Of a stretch of 64,000 nt of DNA, positions 1 to 9,648 are shown in pieces. The stretch spans positions 744,001 through 808,000 of the forward strand of contig NW_024881518.1 in the NCBI RefSeq assembly GCF_019059575.1, given 5' to 3'. Below the pieces are notes generated by a model. That model was not told the origin of the DNA. It saw nothing but the letters and a program-made list of their open reading frames with translations, and searched no databases. A program made the translations under genes and the position numbers. Origin of the DNA: Amphibalanus amphitrite (lineage: Eukaryota > Arthropoda > Thecostraca > Balanomorpha > Balanidae). Numbering within the stretch: the first letter of the stretch is position 1; each line of letters starts with the position of its first letter.

Positions 1-303
1 CCAGTCCAAATAGAAGTCCTGTCTGGGAAGGATATCTGCTCGCCGTTGGAAGACGGTCCATCCCTCGCCATCGTCCATGTCACAATAGGCCGGGGTCGGA
101 TTCTGGAGATCCACCATGATCGTGTAGACGCCGCTGGTCGTGCCCTGAGGCAGGTCACTGCAGTCGCGCATGATGGAGCTCAGTCCTGAAGTGCCGTAGG
201 TGCCAGAGGTCGGACCAGAGGTAAGCACAGTAGCGAGATGAGCAGTGCACACTAGCAGTTGCAAGACGTACAACACCACTGGCAGACCCAGCGGCAGCTT
301 CAT
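1..303 (-). CDS. Fibrinogen-like domain secreted protein, 5' part (partial at window edge)
   Basis: The minus strand reads open for 101 codons from an ATG at 303-301 to the window edge. Residues 1 to about 24 form a signal peptide (MKLP start, then a hydrophobic core VVLYVLQLLV). After a short Gly/Thr/Ser linker the start of a fibrinogen C-terminal domain is clear: RDCSDLPQG, SGVYTI, AYCDMDDGEGWTVFQRR and a terminal DFYLDW. These match the conserved first third of ficolin/tenascin/angiopoietin-like domains, including the first cysteine, the YCDM strand and the GWTVxQRR block. Fibrinogen-related proteins are secreted lectin-like molecules that bind carbohydrates or acetyl groups, and many arthropod members act in innate immunity; that role is inferred here. 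There is no collagen or coiled-coil region before the domain. The 3' two thirds, with the calcium and ligand sites, lies outside the window. A TATA box and initiator upstream support this start. Confidence 0.87.
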   Translation of the reverse strand, partial: MKLPLGLPVVLYVLQLLVCTAHLATVLTSGPTSGTYGTSGLSSIMRDCSDLPQGTTSGVYTIMVDLQNPTPAYCDMDDGEGWTVFQRRADILPRQDFYLDW

Positions 304-358
304 GGCGATGCAGAAGGAAGACCTTAGCGTCTCTGAGACGACTGGAGCAGTCGTCAGC

Positions 359-391
359 ACTGAGGGTGTGGCCGTTGCTGCCCGTCTTATA
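359..391 (-). promoter_or_regulatory. TATA box and TCAGT initiator of the fibrinogen-like gene
   Basis: On the minus strand a TATAAG box starts at 391 and a TCAGT initiator lies at 363-359, its A at 361. The T of the TATA box is exactly 30 bases upstream of that A, the usual metazoan spacing, and TCAGT is the typical arthropod initiator. The predicted 5' leader to the ATG at 303 is about 58 nt. Seen in sequence; transcription start is inferred. Confidence 0.7.
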
Positions 392-648
392 CCGCCACAC
401 AGGTGTTCGGCTCACATTCATTTCCGTCTTACGGTGTGAAAGGAGCAGCATGCTGGCACCTCTGCAAACAGAACTATCTACGGCGCGTCTAGGGGGAATC
501 CTTGGCCGGGAACGGCAACACTTGCGAGACGTCCGTGGGTCCGTCTGTCCCCTGCTGTAAGGACGGTTGCAGGTAGACGTACTAAAGCTGCGTAGGGAAA
601 ATGTGATACCTAACAAAAAATGGCAAATGACCTAACATTCCACATAGG
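392..648. other. Upstream region of the fibrinogen-like gene, no gene seen
   Basis: No coding potential or repeat was recognised. The overlapping ORFs here are in other frames than the fibrinogen-like gene and have no conserved motif. Regulatory sites for that gene may lie here. Confidence 0.4.
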
Positions 649-1641
649 TAGGGTAAGGTGTCTAATTAGCGACCCCCTTAATTTGAACCGTCATTGCTCA
701 CGCTCTGTGGGTGCCACTGTGCTACCATGGCTTGATTTTCGGAGAGATCGTTCATTTTTCTATTAAAATATAGTCATTTTCTGCCCCAATATTCACTAAC
801 TTATTTGTAGTGAGCATTTTGGCAAACCATTGCAAAAAAAAAAAACGCTAATAGGGAACTCTTCCCGATTAGCGACCGGGGAGGGTCGCTAATAAGTCTA
901 TGGGTTTCCCCATATTAAAAATGGCAAAAAATACGACGCCTGAAAAGATGAAATATGATCTCAAAAAGGTAACCTATTCGCAAAGCACTCAATCACTCGA
1001 ACAGGAACGTTTATCCAACACATTTACGTAAGTAAAAACTGATCACGTGATGCACCGAAGGCGAAAAGAAGGCGGAAACCCAAATTTTGCGGGCTATCTT
1101 GCATGATATTCGAGGTCCGCGCTGAATTCGGCACCCTTGCAGTCGGTGACGACATTTGGCATCCCCTGCCACACATTGCAAGCTTCAGCAACACCTCATT
1201 TTCATTTCTCTCTTTTCCCCTTTCTTTCCCTTCTTGAGCTATTTGCGACCGTGTCAGGCGCAAATAGGAAATATGAGTTGCGACACATTTTTAACCGCCA
1301 TGCTGTGCACAGTTGAGCGACTCACGATGGGAAAACGGCAATCAATTAAAAAAAGAATACCTATCGATTCAGAATAAAAAAGGTGCATCATCCTAATGTG
1401 CATCGCTTTTCATCAGAGAGGACCCAAACACACACGTTTTGGATAAGAAACTCGTCATTTTTATTTAAACTCACCTCAAACGTCCCAACAGAAACATCGA
1501 CAACCGGAAAATAATTTAACTTGATAACCAAAGTATGGCTGACCTTTTGACGATGTTTTTACCCCGTTTTCTCCTGCCAGTTTTTCTGTAGGGAGGTAGG
1601 TCGCAAATCGGAAAGGGTCGCTAATTAGGCACCTTACCCTA
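649..1641. mobile_element. Non-autonomous DNA transposon (MITE) with TA target duplication
   Basis: Terminal inverted repeats of about 27 bp differ at one base: the left starts TAGGGTAAGGTGTCTAATTA at 649 and the right, read on the minus strand from 1641, starts TAGGGTAAGGTGCCTAATTA; both go on with GCGACCC. The outermost TA on each side is the likely target duplication, as for Tc1/mariner-type elements. The motif TTAGCGACC recurs inside in both orientations (near 868-905 and 1600-1625). No transposase is present; the short ORFs inside lack motifs. The roughly 990-bp body is AT-rich. The superfamily is an inference from the TA duplication only. Confidence 0.75.
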
Positions 1642-1901
1642 TGCACCATTGCATTTGCTTGTAGCTGGTTGACAAATAACTGGTTTTTGTTTGGTTAGCT
1701 TCTGGGGTTTGGCTGCAAGCCATGCGAGTTCACTTTCATTTGTAATAACTAATACGTCGGCGTTGCTGTACGGTCAAGGCCCTATCGCACAAATGTCAGA
1801 GCGCACGGCGGTGCTGCCATCTGTGCCCGGGAAGTGAACTGGCTGTAAAGCGTCACCAATCCTAGGCCGACCACTACACACTTGCACAGCCCGGTATCCT
1901 C
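1642..1901. other. Unannotated spacer between two mobile elements
   Basis: No gene, RNA or repeat recognised. Confidence 0.4.
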
Positions 1902-1961
1902 TTAGCCCTCGCAGGGCCAGGGGGGTTTGATCCAATCCCTCTCCCCAAGGTGTTTCGCAGA
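1902..1961 (+). mobile_element. Left piece of a TTAA-type MITE, split by a hAT-like insertion
   Basis: Starts TTAGCCCTCGC (a decayed TTAA followed by CCCTCGC) and continues with a GGGGGGTTTGAT...CCCCAAGG...TTTCGCA series that parallels the left end of the intact TTAA element at 28981. The matching right part resumes at 4412. Between them sits a 2.4-kb insertion flanked by the 8-bp duplication TTCGCAGA. Confidence 0.6.
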
Positions 1962-2040
1962 CAAGGGCGCACACAAGGGGGGGGGCACACGGGCCCGTGC
2001 CCCCCCCCATTCGAGTTGGGGGGCCCAACTCGAAGGAAGG

Positions 2041-2079
2041 GGCCCATTTGAGGCGGCCGAAGGCCGCCTCAAATGGGCC
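2041..2079. repeat. Perfect 39-bp palindrome (18-bp arms, 3-bp loop)
   Basis: Arms GGCCCATTTGAGGCGGCC and its exact reverse complement are separated by GAA. The DNA could form a very stable hairpin. It lies just before the minisatellite inside the hAT-like element and may be a trace of its repeat-generating process. Confidence 0.85.
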
Positions 2080-2104
2080 TCTAACTAATCCTTAGACCAC
2101 CGAA

Positions 2105-2990
2105 GACCGTGTACAAAGGGCCCTCAAATGGCCTTAAAGGGCCCTCAGATGGTCTCAAAAGGCCCTCAGATGGCCTCGAAGGGCCCTCACTTAGCGTCAT
2201 AGGACCCTCATCTGGTGTCAAAGGGCCCTTAAATGGTGTCAAAGGGCCCTCAGATGGCCTTAAGGAGCCCTCAGATGACCTCAAAGGACTCTCAGATGGC
2301 CTTAAGGGCCCTCAGATAGCCTCAAAGGGCCCTCAGCTAACGTCAAACGGACGTCAGAAGGCCTTAAAGGGTGTCAAAGGTCCCTGAGCTGGCGTCAGAG
2401 GGCCATGCCCTTGCGTCGAACGGCTCTCCGAAGGCTCTAAAGAGTCCTTTGCTGGTGACAGAGGGCCCCCAGCTGGTGCCAGATGGCCCCCAGCTGGCGC
2501 CAAATGGCCATCAGAAGGTCTCAAACGGTCCTCAGCTGGCGTCAAGCGGCCCTCAAAAAGCCTCAAGGGGCCCTTAGAAAATCTCAAGGGGCCCTTAAAA
2601 GACCTCAAGGACCCTCAGAAGGTCTTAAAGAGCGTCAAAGGGCCTTGAGCTAGCGTCAGAGGGCCCCCCAGCTAATGCCAGAGGGCCCTGAGCTAGCGTC
2701 AAACTTAAAGTGCCCTTAGCTGGTGTCAGAGGGCCCCAGTTGGTGTCAGAGGGTCATCCATTGGCGTCTAATGGCCATCAGAAGGCCCAAAAACACGATC
2801 CTCAGCTGGCGTCCAACGGTCCTCAGCTGACGTCAAGAGGCCCTCAAAAGGCCTCAAAGGCCCCTCGACTGCTCAAAGGGCCCTTAGAAGGCCTCAATGG
2901 GAACTCAAGAGACGTTAAACGGCCCTCAAAAGGCTTTAAAGGGCCCCCTGCTGATGGCAAAGGGCTCGCACCTGAGTCAATAAGAGCCTT
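2105..2990. repeat. Degenerate 21-bp minisatellite
   Basis: About 40 imperfect copies of a unit near AAAGGGCCCTCAGATGGCCTC follow each other. Because 21 is a multiple of 3, long ORFs appear on both strands with a 7-residue repeat (GPSDGLK on plus, PSEGPLR on minus). These are repeat artefacts, not genes. Later copies drift to CAGCTGGCGTC variants. Confidence 0.85.
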
Positions 2991-3900
2991 GTCAAAAATT
3001 CGGACCTGAGAAACCTTGCCGGCCCTTCTGCGGGACTCCTACACTTACCTGAGTGGCCCCCGTTTACTGAGGGGCCCTGGTTATTGATGGGGTTCCTCGT
3101 TACTTAACGCCTGGTTACCAGAGGGGCCCCATGGTTACCTGGTGGGCCCCTGATCAATTGAAAACCCCTGGTCATCTGAAACGCCCCTGATTACCTAAAG
3201 GGCCCCTAATCACTTGGATTCAGTGACATAGCAAGGGAGCGAGGGGGTACGTGCCCGTTCTCGGGTTTAGGGTTCCTTCAAAACCGAGGGGCCATGCGGC
3301 GCCAGTTGGTAGCAGAGGGTTCGCGCTGGCCGCACTTCAACTCGGAAGGACACCACAGGGCTTGTGGGGGCACGTTATTGGCTCCTATGTAGCCACAATT
3401 ATCTTCATAAAGGCCCAATGCCGGTTTCTGAGAGACCTCGCCGGCCGCTCAGGGCCCTAGTAACGGCCAACGAGGGATTGGCTGCTATGGCTCCACATCC
3501 GTCTGTGATAGACACACGGTCCACACCAGTGTTTCTAAAGGCACCCACAACGGCAACTGCGAGGCCCCTCGCCCCACCTCCAAGGGACCCCCACCAGCGC
3601 ACCTTAAGGGCCTACATCGGCGGCTCTGAGAGTCCCCACACCGACGCCTCTTAGGGCCACGTACCAGTGACTCTGAGGGCCTCTTACCAGCCTCCGAGTG
3701 TCCTTGCCAGCCTATGACGGGCCACTTTCCACTTGCAGGCCATTTTGCAGGGCCACACACATATATGCCAATGATGGCCCCACCAGTGTCTCTAAGCCCT
3801 AAGACCCCGCAACGGCGCCTGTGAGGACCCAACACCAGCGCATCTGACGGCCTTCCACTGGCACCTCTGAGCGCGCCACACACCGGTGACTCTGAGGAGC
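2991..3900. repeat. GC-rich highly degenerate tandem repeats
   Basis: Loose repeats of GGCCCCTGATTACC type (about 3040-3220) are followed from about 3540 by units built on CTCTGAGGGCC and CACCAGTG. The period is irregular, about 20-30 bp. They resemble the arrays at 49.9-50.6 kb. A short inverted repeat of CGAGCGAAGCGAGCG type ends the block at about 3898-3921. No gene is supported. Confidence 0.55.
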
Positions 3901-4411
3901 TCGCTCGCTTCGCTCGCTCGTAAAATACCATGTAAATTAGGCATTAGTGTACATTAGGCACACTCCTCGGGCATAAATGATACTTTTGCTTGCCGATTTT
4001 CCACATTTTCTCATGCAAAGACCGTTTTAAAGAGACCCGTCTGCCAGTGAGACTGGACCCACCGTGCCTTCCTCCTCCCATCGAAAGGTCCTGGATACAT
4101 CCTTGCCTGAGCTGACCCCGGGCCACCGGGTGACTCGCGGGCCCGGAGTCCGCGAAAAAAAAACACATGCTAAAAAAACATGCTAGCGTAAAAATATATA
4201 TGTTTTGAAAATTAAGCTGGTACCGAAATAATTGTTTTACCTACCATGCATTGACAAACCAATTGCTCAAGCTTAAACCAACCGAAATATAGCCCCGTGG
4301 GCCGTATTTTTTTTTTTGGGGGGGGGGGGGGGCCCTTCGGCATGGGGGCCCAGTTCGAAGGTCGTGCCCCCCCCCCCATTCAAAAATCCTGTGTGCGCGC
4401 CTGTTCGCAGA

Positions 4412-4990
4412 TAGCACAAAAACGGTGGCACGTAACGCCGCCCCAAATTAAGTCTACCCTCTGAGTTCCTTTGGCTTTACGGAGCCCCTTGTACCTTTTT
4501 CCTACAATAGGTACTGATCTGATTTTTGCACAACTTTAACGGCATTTGATCGTGAAAGCCCCCCCCCCCAAAAAAAAAAAGTGAGCGAAACCTAATTTTG
4601 TTGACCTCATGGTCAATGATTAGGTCAAAGGTCAGGTCAAACTACAAATTATCAACAATTTGGCACCTGGGACTCTGACCACCGCTGAACAAGTCACCAC
4701 CATCTCAGTTTTTGTCTTACATGCACCCATAAAAAAAGTGCGAGGGTAAATTGTGTGTACCTTCTGAACCTGTACTCGATATGTTTCAGGTCGAAACGAG
4801 GTCATCGTGAGAGTGGTTATCGCACAACCGTGTTTTATCAAAATCGAACATGACGTCACTTTGACGTCATTTCCAGCCGACCTATGGTGTGTATTAAATT
4901 TTTCTATCGACACAAGATGTCAATTTGGGGAACCCGATTGTTCTGAAAGTTTCATGTGGACATGTTTAGGCCGTTCAGTCCAGTTTTAAG
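4412..4990 (+). mobile_element. Right piece of the split TTAA-type MITE, with AGGTCA half-sites
   Basis: The bases after 4412 (AAAAACGGTGGCACGTAACG and CTACCCTCTGAG) parallel 29040-29095 in the intact element. At about 4600-4650 there is a run of TGACCT/AGGTCA hexamers, as in the other family members. Two TGACGTCA octamers lie at 4851 and 4862. The right TTAA end could not be located, so the end coordinate is approximate. Confidence 0.5.
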
Positions 4991-5761
4991 GTGATAGTGG
5001 CCGTCTCATCCCACCTTATAGTCAGAAGTAAAGCGTGATTTTTATCTAAGACAGCTTGATGCTGGGTGCAGACAGAGTTAAGCACCATAAAATAACACTA
5101 GTAGCATAGCAATAACCGCAGTGGAAGGCGAATTAAGAGCTTCAAGGAGCCGCATATGAAGCTCCTACATAATATAGCACAAACGCTTAATGTTTTGGGG
5201 GAAATCGAAACTACAAATGATACACTATCGTCTTACCCCGCTTTTCCCCCTTTGTACCAGTATACCGAAGATCAAGATCCTTGGTATAGCATCCCGGATC
5301 CATTTTGTCAGATTCATGCTCGAGTCTGCTTAGCGGCGATATACATAGGCATAAAAAAGAGTGGCGTAATACCTTTTTATTTGTGTGTGCTGTGAACGAT
5401 GCAATCTGAAATGAAAAAAAAAAATGGTTGGCAACAAACATTAGCAAACAAGCTTCGAAAGGATTATCTACACCCAGAGGAATATCTGTATCTAAAACTG
5501 TTCTATCGCGAACAATTTTAAAGCATACATGTTTATTTGTACAGCTAGGTACCTACAAAAAGCTAGAAACTACAGATTGTGATTGTAGATTGTGATTCGG
5601 CCCGTTTATCGAAATACTAAGCTGTGATATACCTAAACAGCATTACAGGCTGCCGAAATGTTTAACCGCTACCAGTGCAGTTAAGCCATACGAGCTTTAT
5701 CAGACTACCTTAACCTGCCACCAACTTTTGAGAGGAGACCACTCCTCGTATCGGTGACCTC
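4991..5761. other. Spacer downstream of the gustatory receptor gene
   Basis: AT-rich with no recognisable gene. A TAGGTACCTA palindrome lies at 5546-5555. The 3' untranslated region of the minus-strand receptor gene should fall in the right part. Confidence 0.4.
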
Positions 5762-6991
5762 TCAGGCGGGGGGCGGGCACGCCGCCTTCTGCGCCTGCTG
5801 AAACTGTGACAGGATTAGTGCGGACGTGTAGACAATGTTAAACACAGCGAGTCCCAGCGGCCGGTGCAGTCGGAACAGGCCCAGGTCGCCGGCCGTGCTC
5901 AGGTCGTGCTCCAGCTCCGCCAGGTAGCGGCGCCTCTGCCGGTCGGCCAGGCCGGCCGGGCGCGTCTCCAGCCGCAGCAGGTGGCGCTGCGCGTCACCCA
6001 GCGGCTGCAGGAGCTGCTGGCCGGCCTCGGCGCTGGCTGCCAGCACAGCGGCGGCGGCCAGCGTCTGCAGAGTCAGCGCCGCCGTCAGCAGCAGCGGCTG
6101 GCCGCGGCCGCCGCTGATGGCGCCCGACATGCCCCAGGACACCAGACAGCTGGAGATGATGGCCGTGAGGAGGGCGGCCGTCATGGCGCAGGTGACGGCC
6201 GCGCCGCCGGCCGAGAGGAGCTGTCGGTGAGCGTCCACCAGCTGCTGGTGCTGCGCGCGCAGCTGCCGCAGCCGCTCGGCCAGCTGCGGCTGCTCGGGAT
6301 GCAGCTGGCGCAGCTGCTCGTGCACGCAGCGCAGACCGGCGGCGCAGAGGAGGCTGATCAGCAGCAGCTGCCCGGATACCATGACGTAGCTGACGCTCAT
6401 GACGAACCGTCCGGGCGTTAGCAGCAGGTACCAACCGCAGTGACGCAGACCCAGCACCGCCGGACAGCCCGTCCCGCGCCTCAGCAGGTCCAGGACCGCC
6501 TCGACAGCAGCCAGCAGAGACAGCAGCGCCAGCATGCTGACCGACAGACGACGGAAACGACGCAGCCGCGCCGCAAATGTCGCCGAATCCACGGACAGGA
6601 CGTCAACGACCGACTGCAGCTGACTGAGAACGGCTCCCACCTTCTTCCCTGTGACACTGACGTTCAACAGAATGGCCGTGATGCGTAGGAGGGGTCCCGA
6701 ACCATACACTTCGGTATGTGCTAAAGCCATAAACAGACCTCGCTCCTTCGTGTGCTCTCGCAGTGAGGAGTAGTAGGGCAGTATGTGGGCGATGACGTAT
6801 AAGAGAAGAAAACTATTCAGAAGGACAGCATAAACCCGCCAGGACCTCCTAGCGGCGAATGAGCTGCCAGGCTCGGCGCTGATGTTGACGTGTCCCAGGA
6901 GACGCTGGAAGCCGACCAGCGGTGCGATGGTGCTGAGGAACGACTGGCCCAGCTTCTTGGACTGGCCTGACGGGAATGGCTGGACGGACAT
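5762..6991 (-). CDS. Gustatory receptor-like seven-transmembrane protein, intact single exon
   Basis: An uninterrupted 409-codon frame. Hydrophobic segments fit a seven-pass protein: about 52-74 (RVYAVLLNSFLLLYVIAHIL), 85-112 (weak), 149-170, 187-220, 262-290, 299-321 and 379-397. The C-terminus GLFRLHRPLG...IVYTSALILSQF matches the arthropod gustatory receptor signature, in which a Gly-Phe block leads to TYxxxxxQF in the last helix; here Tyr is replaced (T389, S390, Q396, F397). Length fits the family's usual 350-450 residues. Family members are ligand-gated cation channels in chemosensory neurons with a cytoplasmic N-terminus. The ligand cannot be told. The gene is very GC-rich, giving long empty shadow ORFs on both strands. 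The start is the first ATG in frame with the N-terminal region; an upstream 5' non-coding exon cannot be excluded. Confidence 0.85.
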   Translation of the reverse strand: MSVQPFPSGQSKKLGQSFLSTIAPLVGFQRLLGHVNISAEPGSSFAARRSWRVYAVLLNSFLLLYVIAHILPYYSSLREHTKERGLFMALAHTEVYGSGPLLRITAILLNVSVTGKKVGAVLSQLQSVVDVLSVDSATFAARLRRFRRLSVSMLALLSLLAAVEAVLDLLRRGTGCPAVLGLRHCGWYLLLTPGRFVMSVSYVMVSGQLLLISLLCAAGLRCVHEQLRQLHPEQPQLAERLRQLRAQHQQLVDAHRQLLSAGGAAVTCAMTAALLTAIISSCLVSWGMSGAISGGRGQPLLLTAALTLQTLAAAAVLAASAEAGQQLLQPLGDAQRHLLRLETRPAGLADRQRRRYLAELEHDLSTAGDLGLFRLHRPLGLAVFNIVYTSALILSQFQQAQKAACPPPA

Positions 6992-8187
6992 GACGACACA
7001 GAGCCGGTCAGAGGAGGAGAGTCTCGGCTTCTGGAACAGTTTTCCAGCTGAAAAGAGGCGTGCAGACTACACTGACACCAGCTCACCAGTAAGGAGGCTG
7101 CGTGAGCTGTCTTAACTGCTCGGCTGTCCCAGGTGCAGAGGTGCAGTCTGGACTCGGCGAGTTCGAGTCTCTTCAGTGGCCGGGTCGGGCTGCGCCTAAT
7201 ATATGTTATGTACTCTGGGGCGGCCTGACGAATGCTGGGTAACGAGCGTCCACTGCAACGTACCCGTGAAAGGCCCTCATCAAACGAGGATCGAGGTTAC
7301 CGCACCCGTGAAAGGCCATCATCAACCAACCGATCGAGGGTACTTAGTACTTACGTAGGCAGACATTGTCGACAATAAGTGCGGCCAACGAGTTCTTTTA
7401 AGGCTTTTTGTCGTGGCAATGCTATAGTGTGCACCATCGCGAGGAGCGGAGTGAATGCAGCACGAAGTAGGCATTTCGTCCGTGACACTTTTCATCGTTA
7501 GGTAAGATCGATGCATTGAATATAGCAATATTAGTGGAGGTGTATGCTCCTAGTTTATATGCTATCATATCAAAGCGCGTAAACGATTATTAAACTCAAA
7601 AGCGGGCTTCGCCTCTGCTCTTGGTAGCAGGGTATCGCGGCTTCCTGCAAAATGAATAGTTATCAAACGTAATTATTTACCTGCCATGAAACGAATTCAT
7701 CAATGCTTTCACCGATGCTTTGCATGTTGTATGTATGGCACCATACACCGACGTCTAATCCCGCTGATTCAATCCAACTATTCAAAATTTCACCAATACC
7801 CCTGAATGCCCATCTACCCGAATGGGGAATGAGAACACTTGGTCGTCGATAGTTACCTGCTCGCAATAGGCGCCAATACATTCATGTGGTCACGCTCTCA
7901 AAGGATGGCGTCACTGACGTGGTCAAACTAAAAACATCAGCGCTCGGGTATCAGAATTCAGAGTGCAAACCTTTAATCTGCCACTACTTGCAAGTTTCAT
8001 TAAAAGTAACGCTATAACGGATTAACTGCATACTTGTGAACAAAAGTGAAGAGGTTTAGTTAAAAAGAGGGTTAGTTATAGGGTTAAAGTGAAGAGGGTG
8101 GAACAGTGTGGTTAGCAGTGAATGACGCTGGTTTAGTCTCAAGACCTATCGATGCTCTGTATTAACCCTGACTCTGGCTCTTAATAA
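6992..8187. other. Upstream region of the receptor gene and spacer
   Basis: A weak minus-strand TATATTA lies at 7203-7197 and a TCAGT at 7075-7071, but they are not spaced as a TATA-initiator pair, so no promoter is called. A short direct repeat (ACCCGTGAAAGGCC) occurs near 7262 and 7305. No other gene is seen. Confidence 0.35.
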
Positions 8188-8203
8188 TGGCTCCGTATAA
8201 ATG

Positions 8204-8500
8204 CACTGAAAACAATTTAACCCAAGGCCCGCGAGTAAACCGGTGTTTTGCGGGTACCCCTATCCGCAACCATTTTTAACCACCCTCCCAGGAGTACAGT
8301 AAGGTCCCATTGCAGTGTAGTCGTCCCTGCTCTCAGCGGACTTGTTCGCTGACAGCGGTTATATCCGCTCAGAGCAAGTACGACTACACCGCAATGGGAC
8401 CTAGCACTACTCCTGGGAGGGTGGTTAAAAATGGTTGCGGATAGGGGTACCCGTAAAACACCGGTTTACTCGCCAGCCTTGGGTTAAATTGTTTTCAGTG
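8204..8500. mobile_element. Foldback element with CACTG ends
   Basis: Nearly the whole 297 bp is one inverted repeat: arms of about 135 bp (8204-8338 and 8366-8500) differ at only a few bases and begin CACTGAAAACAATTTAACCC. Just outside, TGGCTC...ATAAA at 8188-8201 and 8501-8514 form an imperfect 14-bp direct repeat that may be a decayed target duplication. No coding capacity. The superfamily is unclear; CACTG ends occur in CACTA/Chapaev-like elements. Confidence 0.8.
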
Positions 8501-8514
8501 TGGCTCTACATAAA

Positions 8515-9648
8515 CCCCAGACAATCCCTGTACCTACATCGCTCATTTATCCGGCCCCCGGTCATTGTCATTGGCAGCTTCCTCCTCACGTGACGTCACC
8601 AGAGCTTGAAGTTTTTCCTTCACTAATGTTGAGCTATGGGAAAATCCCTAATTTTAGCCATTTTTCTAGCCGCATTATCTCAGGAACTATGAAACTCAAA
8701 TCAAAACTTCTAATGTCATTTGAAAGCTAAATGGATTACCTTATGCATCCCGGGTCAGTTTTACTGAAGAAAAGTAGAGAAGTATGCAAAATATGCCACC
8801 GAAAGAAGTTCTACATCCCATTGACTAGCGTTGCTGTGTTGCTATCATTGAAATGAATGTCTGGCAATAACGTTTTTGGTTACCGGTGATAATAGCTGTT
8901 GATTTCCATGAAAAGTCGCGGTATTCATGATGGTCGCTAGTGTTTCGTCGGATCACTGCGGTTGTAGAAGTGCATAACAATGTTGTACATAGATTCGAAG
9001 CTGCTGATTTGCGGTTGCATAGCTGATCATCAATTAATTCTATTTTGATTGTATTTCCGATGCATGACATGCGAAAACAATCCCTTAAACGAAGACATCT
9101 ATGACATCTGGCTTCCTCTATTACATTCAAAACTGACAGAATGGATGGAAGCAGCATTAGGCAAGAGCACAGCCTTACAGATGAACATCAGTGATACGAT
9201 GGAGTACATCTGGCTAGACAAACACCGGTCCGACTACCTCCAGACAGGACGGATCCTGATCTGTAACATTGTGCCGATCAGATGCGCTCCGCCGCTATCG
9301 CCGGCAACCTAGGCAGCGGCATAGGTCGATTCAATTTCAGATAACACGAGATGTGAAAGTGCACACATGCACAGTATGCAACCAATATCAAACGGGAGGT
9401 TCGATGAATGTCACAACAGCATAGCTCCATTCTGTCCGACGGTACGCTATGTAACACTACGAAAACATACTCAGCATACCAGGGTACTCTTTCAGGGTAG
9501 CTTGTGCGCTACATTATTTGAGCACGATATGGATGTAGACTGTATTTACATATCATCAGCTATATTAACTGCAACGCCTTTCACAGTACTTGTACTGCAT
9601 CATCAGGCAAATCACGAATGGCACACATTTGAGCATTTTCAAGACACT
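8515..9648. other. Spacer with one unassigned ORF
   Basis: A plus-strand ORF at 9049-9312 (87 codons) contains DIWLPLLHSKLTEWMEAALG, a pattern loosely like the region after the C-terminal zinc knuckle of LINE reverse transcriptases, but the match is too weak to call. A TGACGTCA octamer lies at 8591. Nothing else is recognised. Confidence 0.25.

Larger units (their letters stand above)
1962..4403. mobile_element. hAT-like non-autonomous element carrying a 21-bp minisatellite
   Basis: The 8-bp duplication TTCGCAGA is at 1954-1961 and 4404-4411. The ends are related inverted repeats: CAAGGGCGCACACAAGG on the left, CAGGCGCGCACACAGGA read inward from the right, both followed by long G tracts. Removing the insertion and one duplication gives a sequence that aligns without gaps, over 39 bases, to the TTAA element at about 29032-29070, which acts as an empty site. 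The 8-bp duplication and CA(A/G)G ends fit hAT elements. No transposase is present. Inside are a perfect palindrome (2041-2079), a 21-bp minisatellite (2105-2990) and GC-rich degenerate repeats. A second hAT-like end (CAGTGACATAGC at 3214) suggests further nesting. Confidence 0.65.

Noticed and set aside
155..616. 153-codon minus-strand ORF overlapping the fibrinogen-like gene
   Set aside because: Different frame; crosses the TATA box and start, while the other frame has a signal peptide and fibrinogen motifs.
2109..2608. Long ORFs on both strands with GPSDGLK or PSEGPLR repeats
   Set aside because: They follow directly from a 21-bp minisatellite whose length is a multiple of 3; open on both strands, no start context or domain.
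2105..2990. Evenly spaced repeats resembling a CRISPR array
   Set aside because: Direct tandem units without unique spacers, in eukaryotic DNA without cas genes.
3214..3260. Second hAT element starting CAGTGACATAGC
   Set aside because: The terminus looks right but no matching right end or target duplication was found.
5864..6434. 185-codon plus-strand and 146-codon minus-strand ORFs within the receptor gene
   Set aside because: Out-of-frame shadows of the GC-rich receptor coding sequence.
9049..9312. LINE-like ORF with DIWLPLLHSKL
   Set aside because: Only a loose hydrophobic pattern; no zinc knuckle or RT motif nearby.
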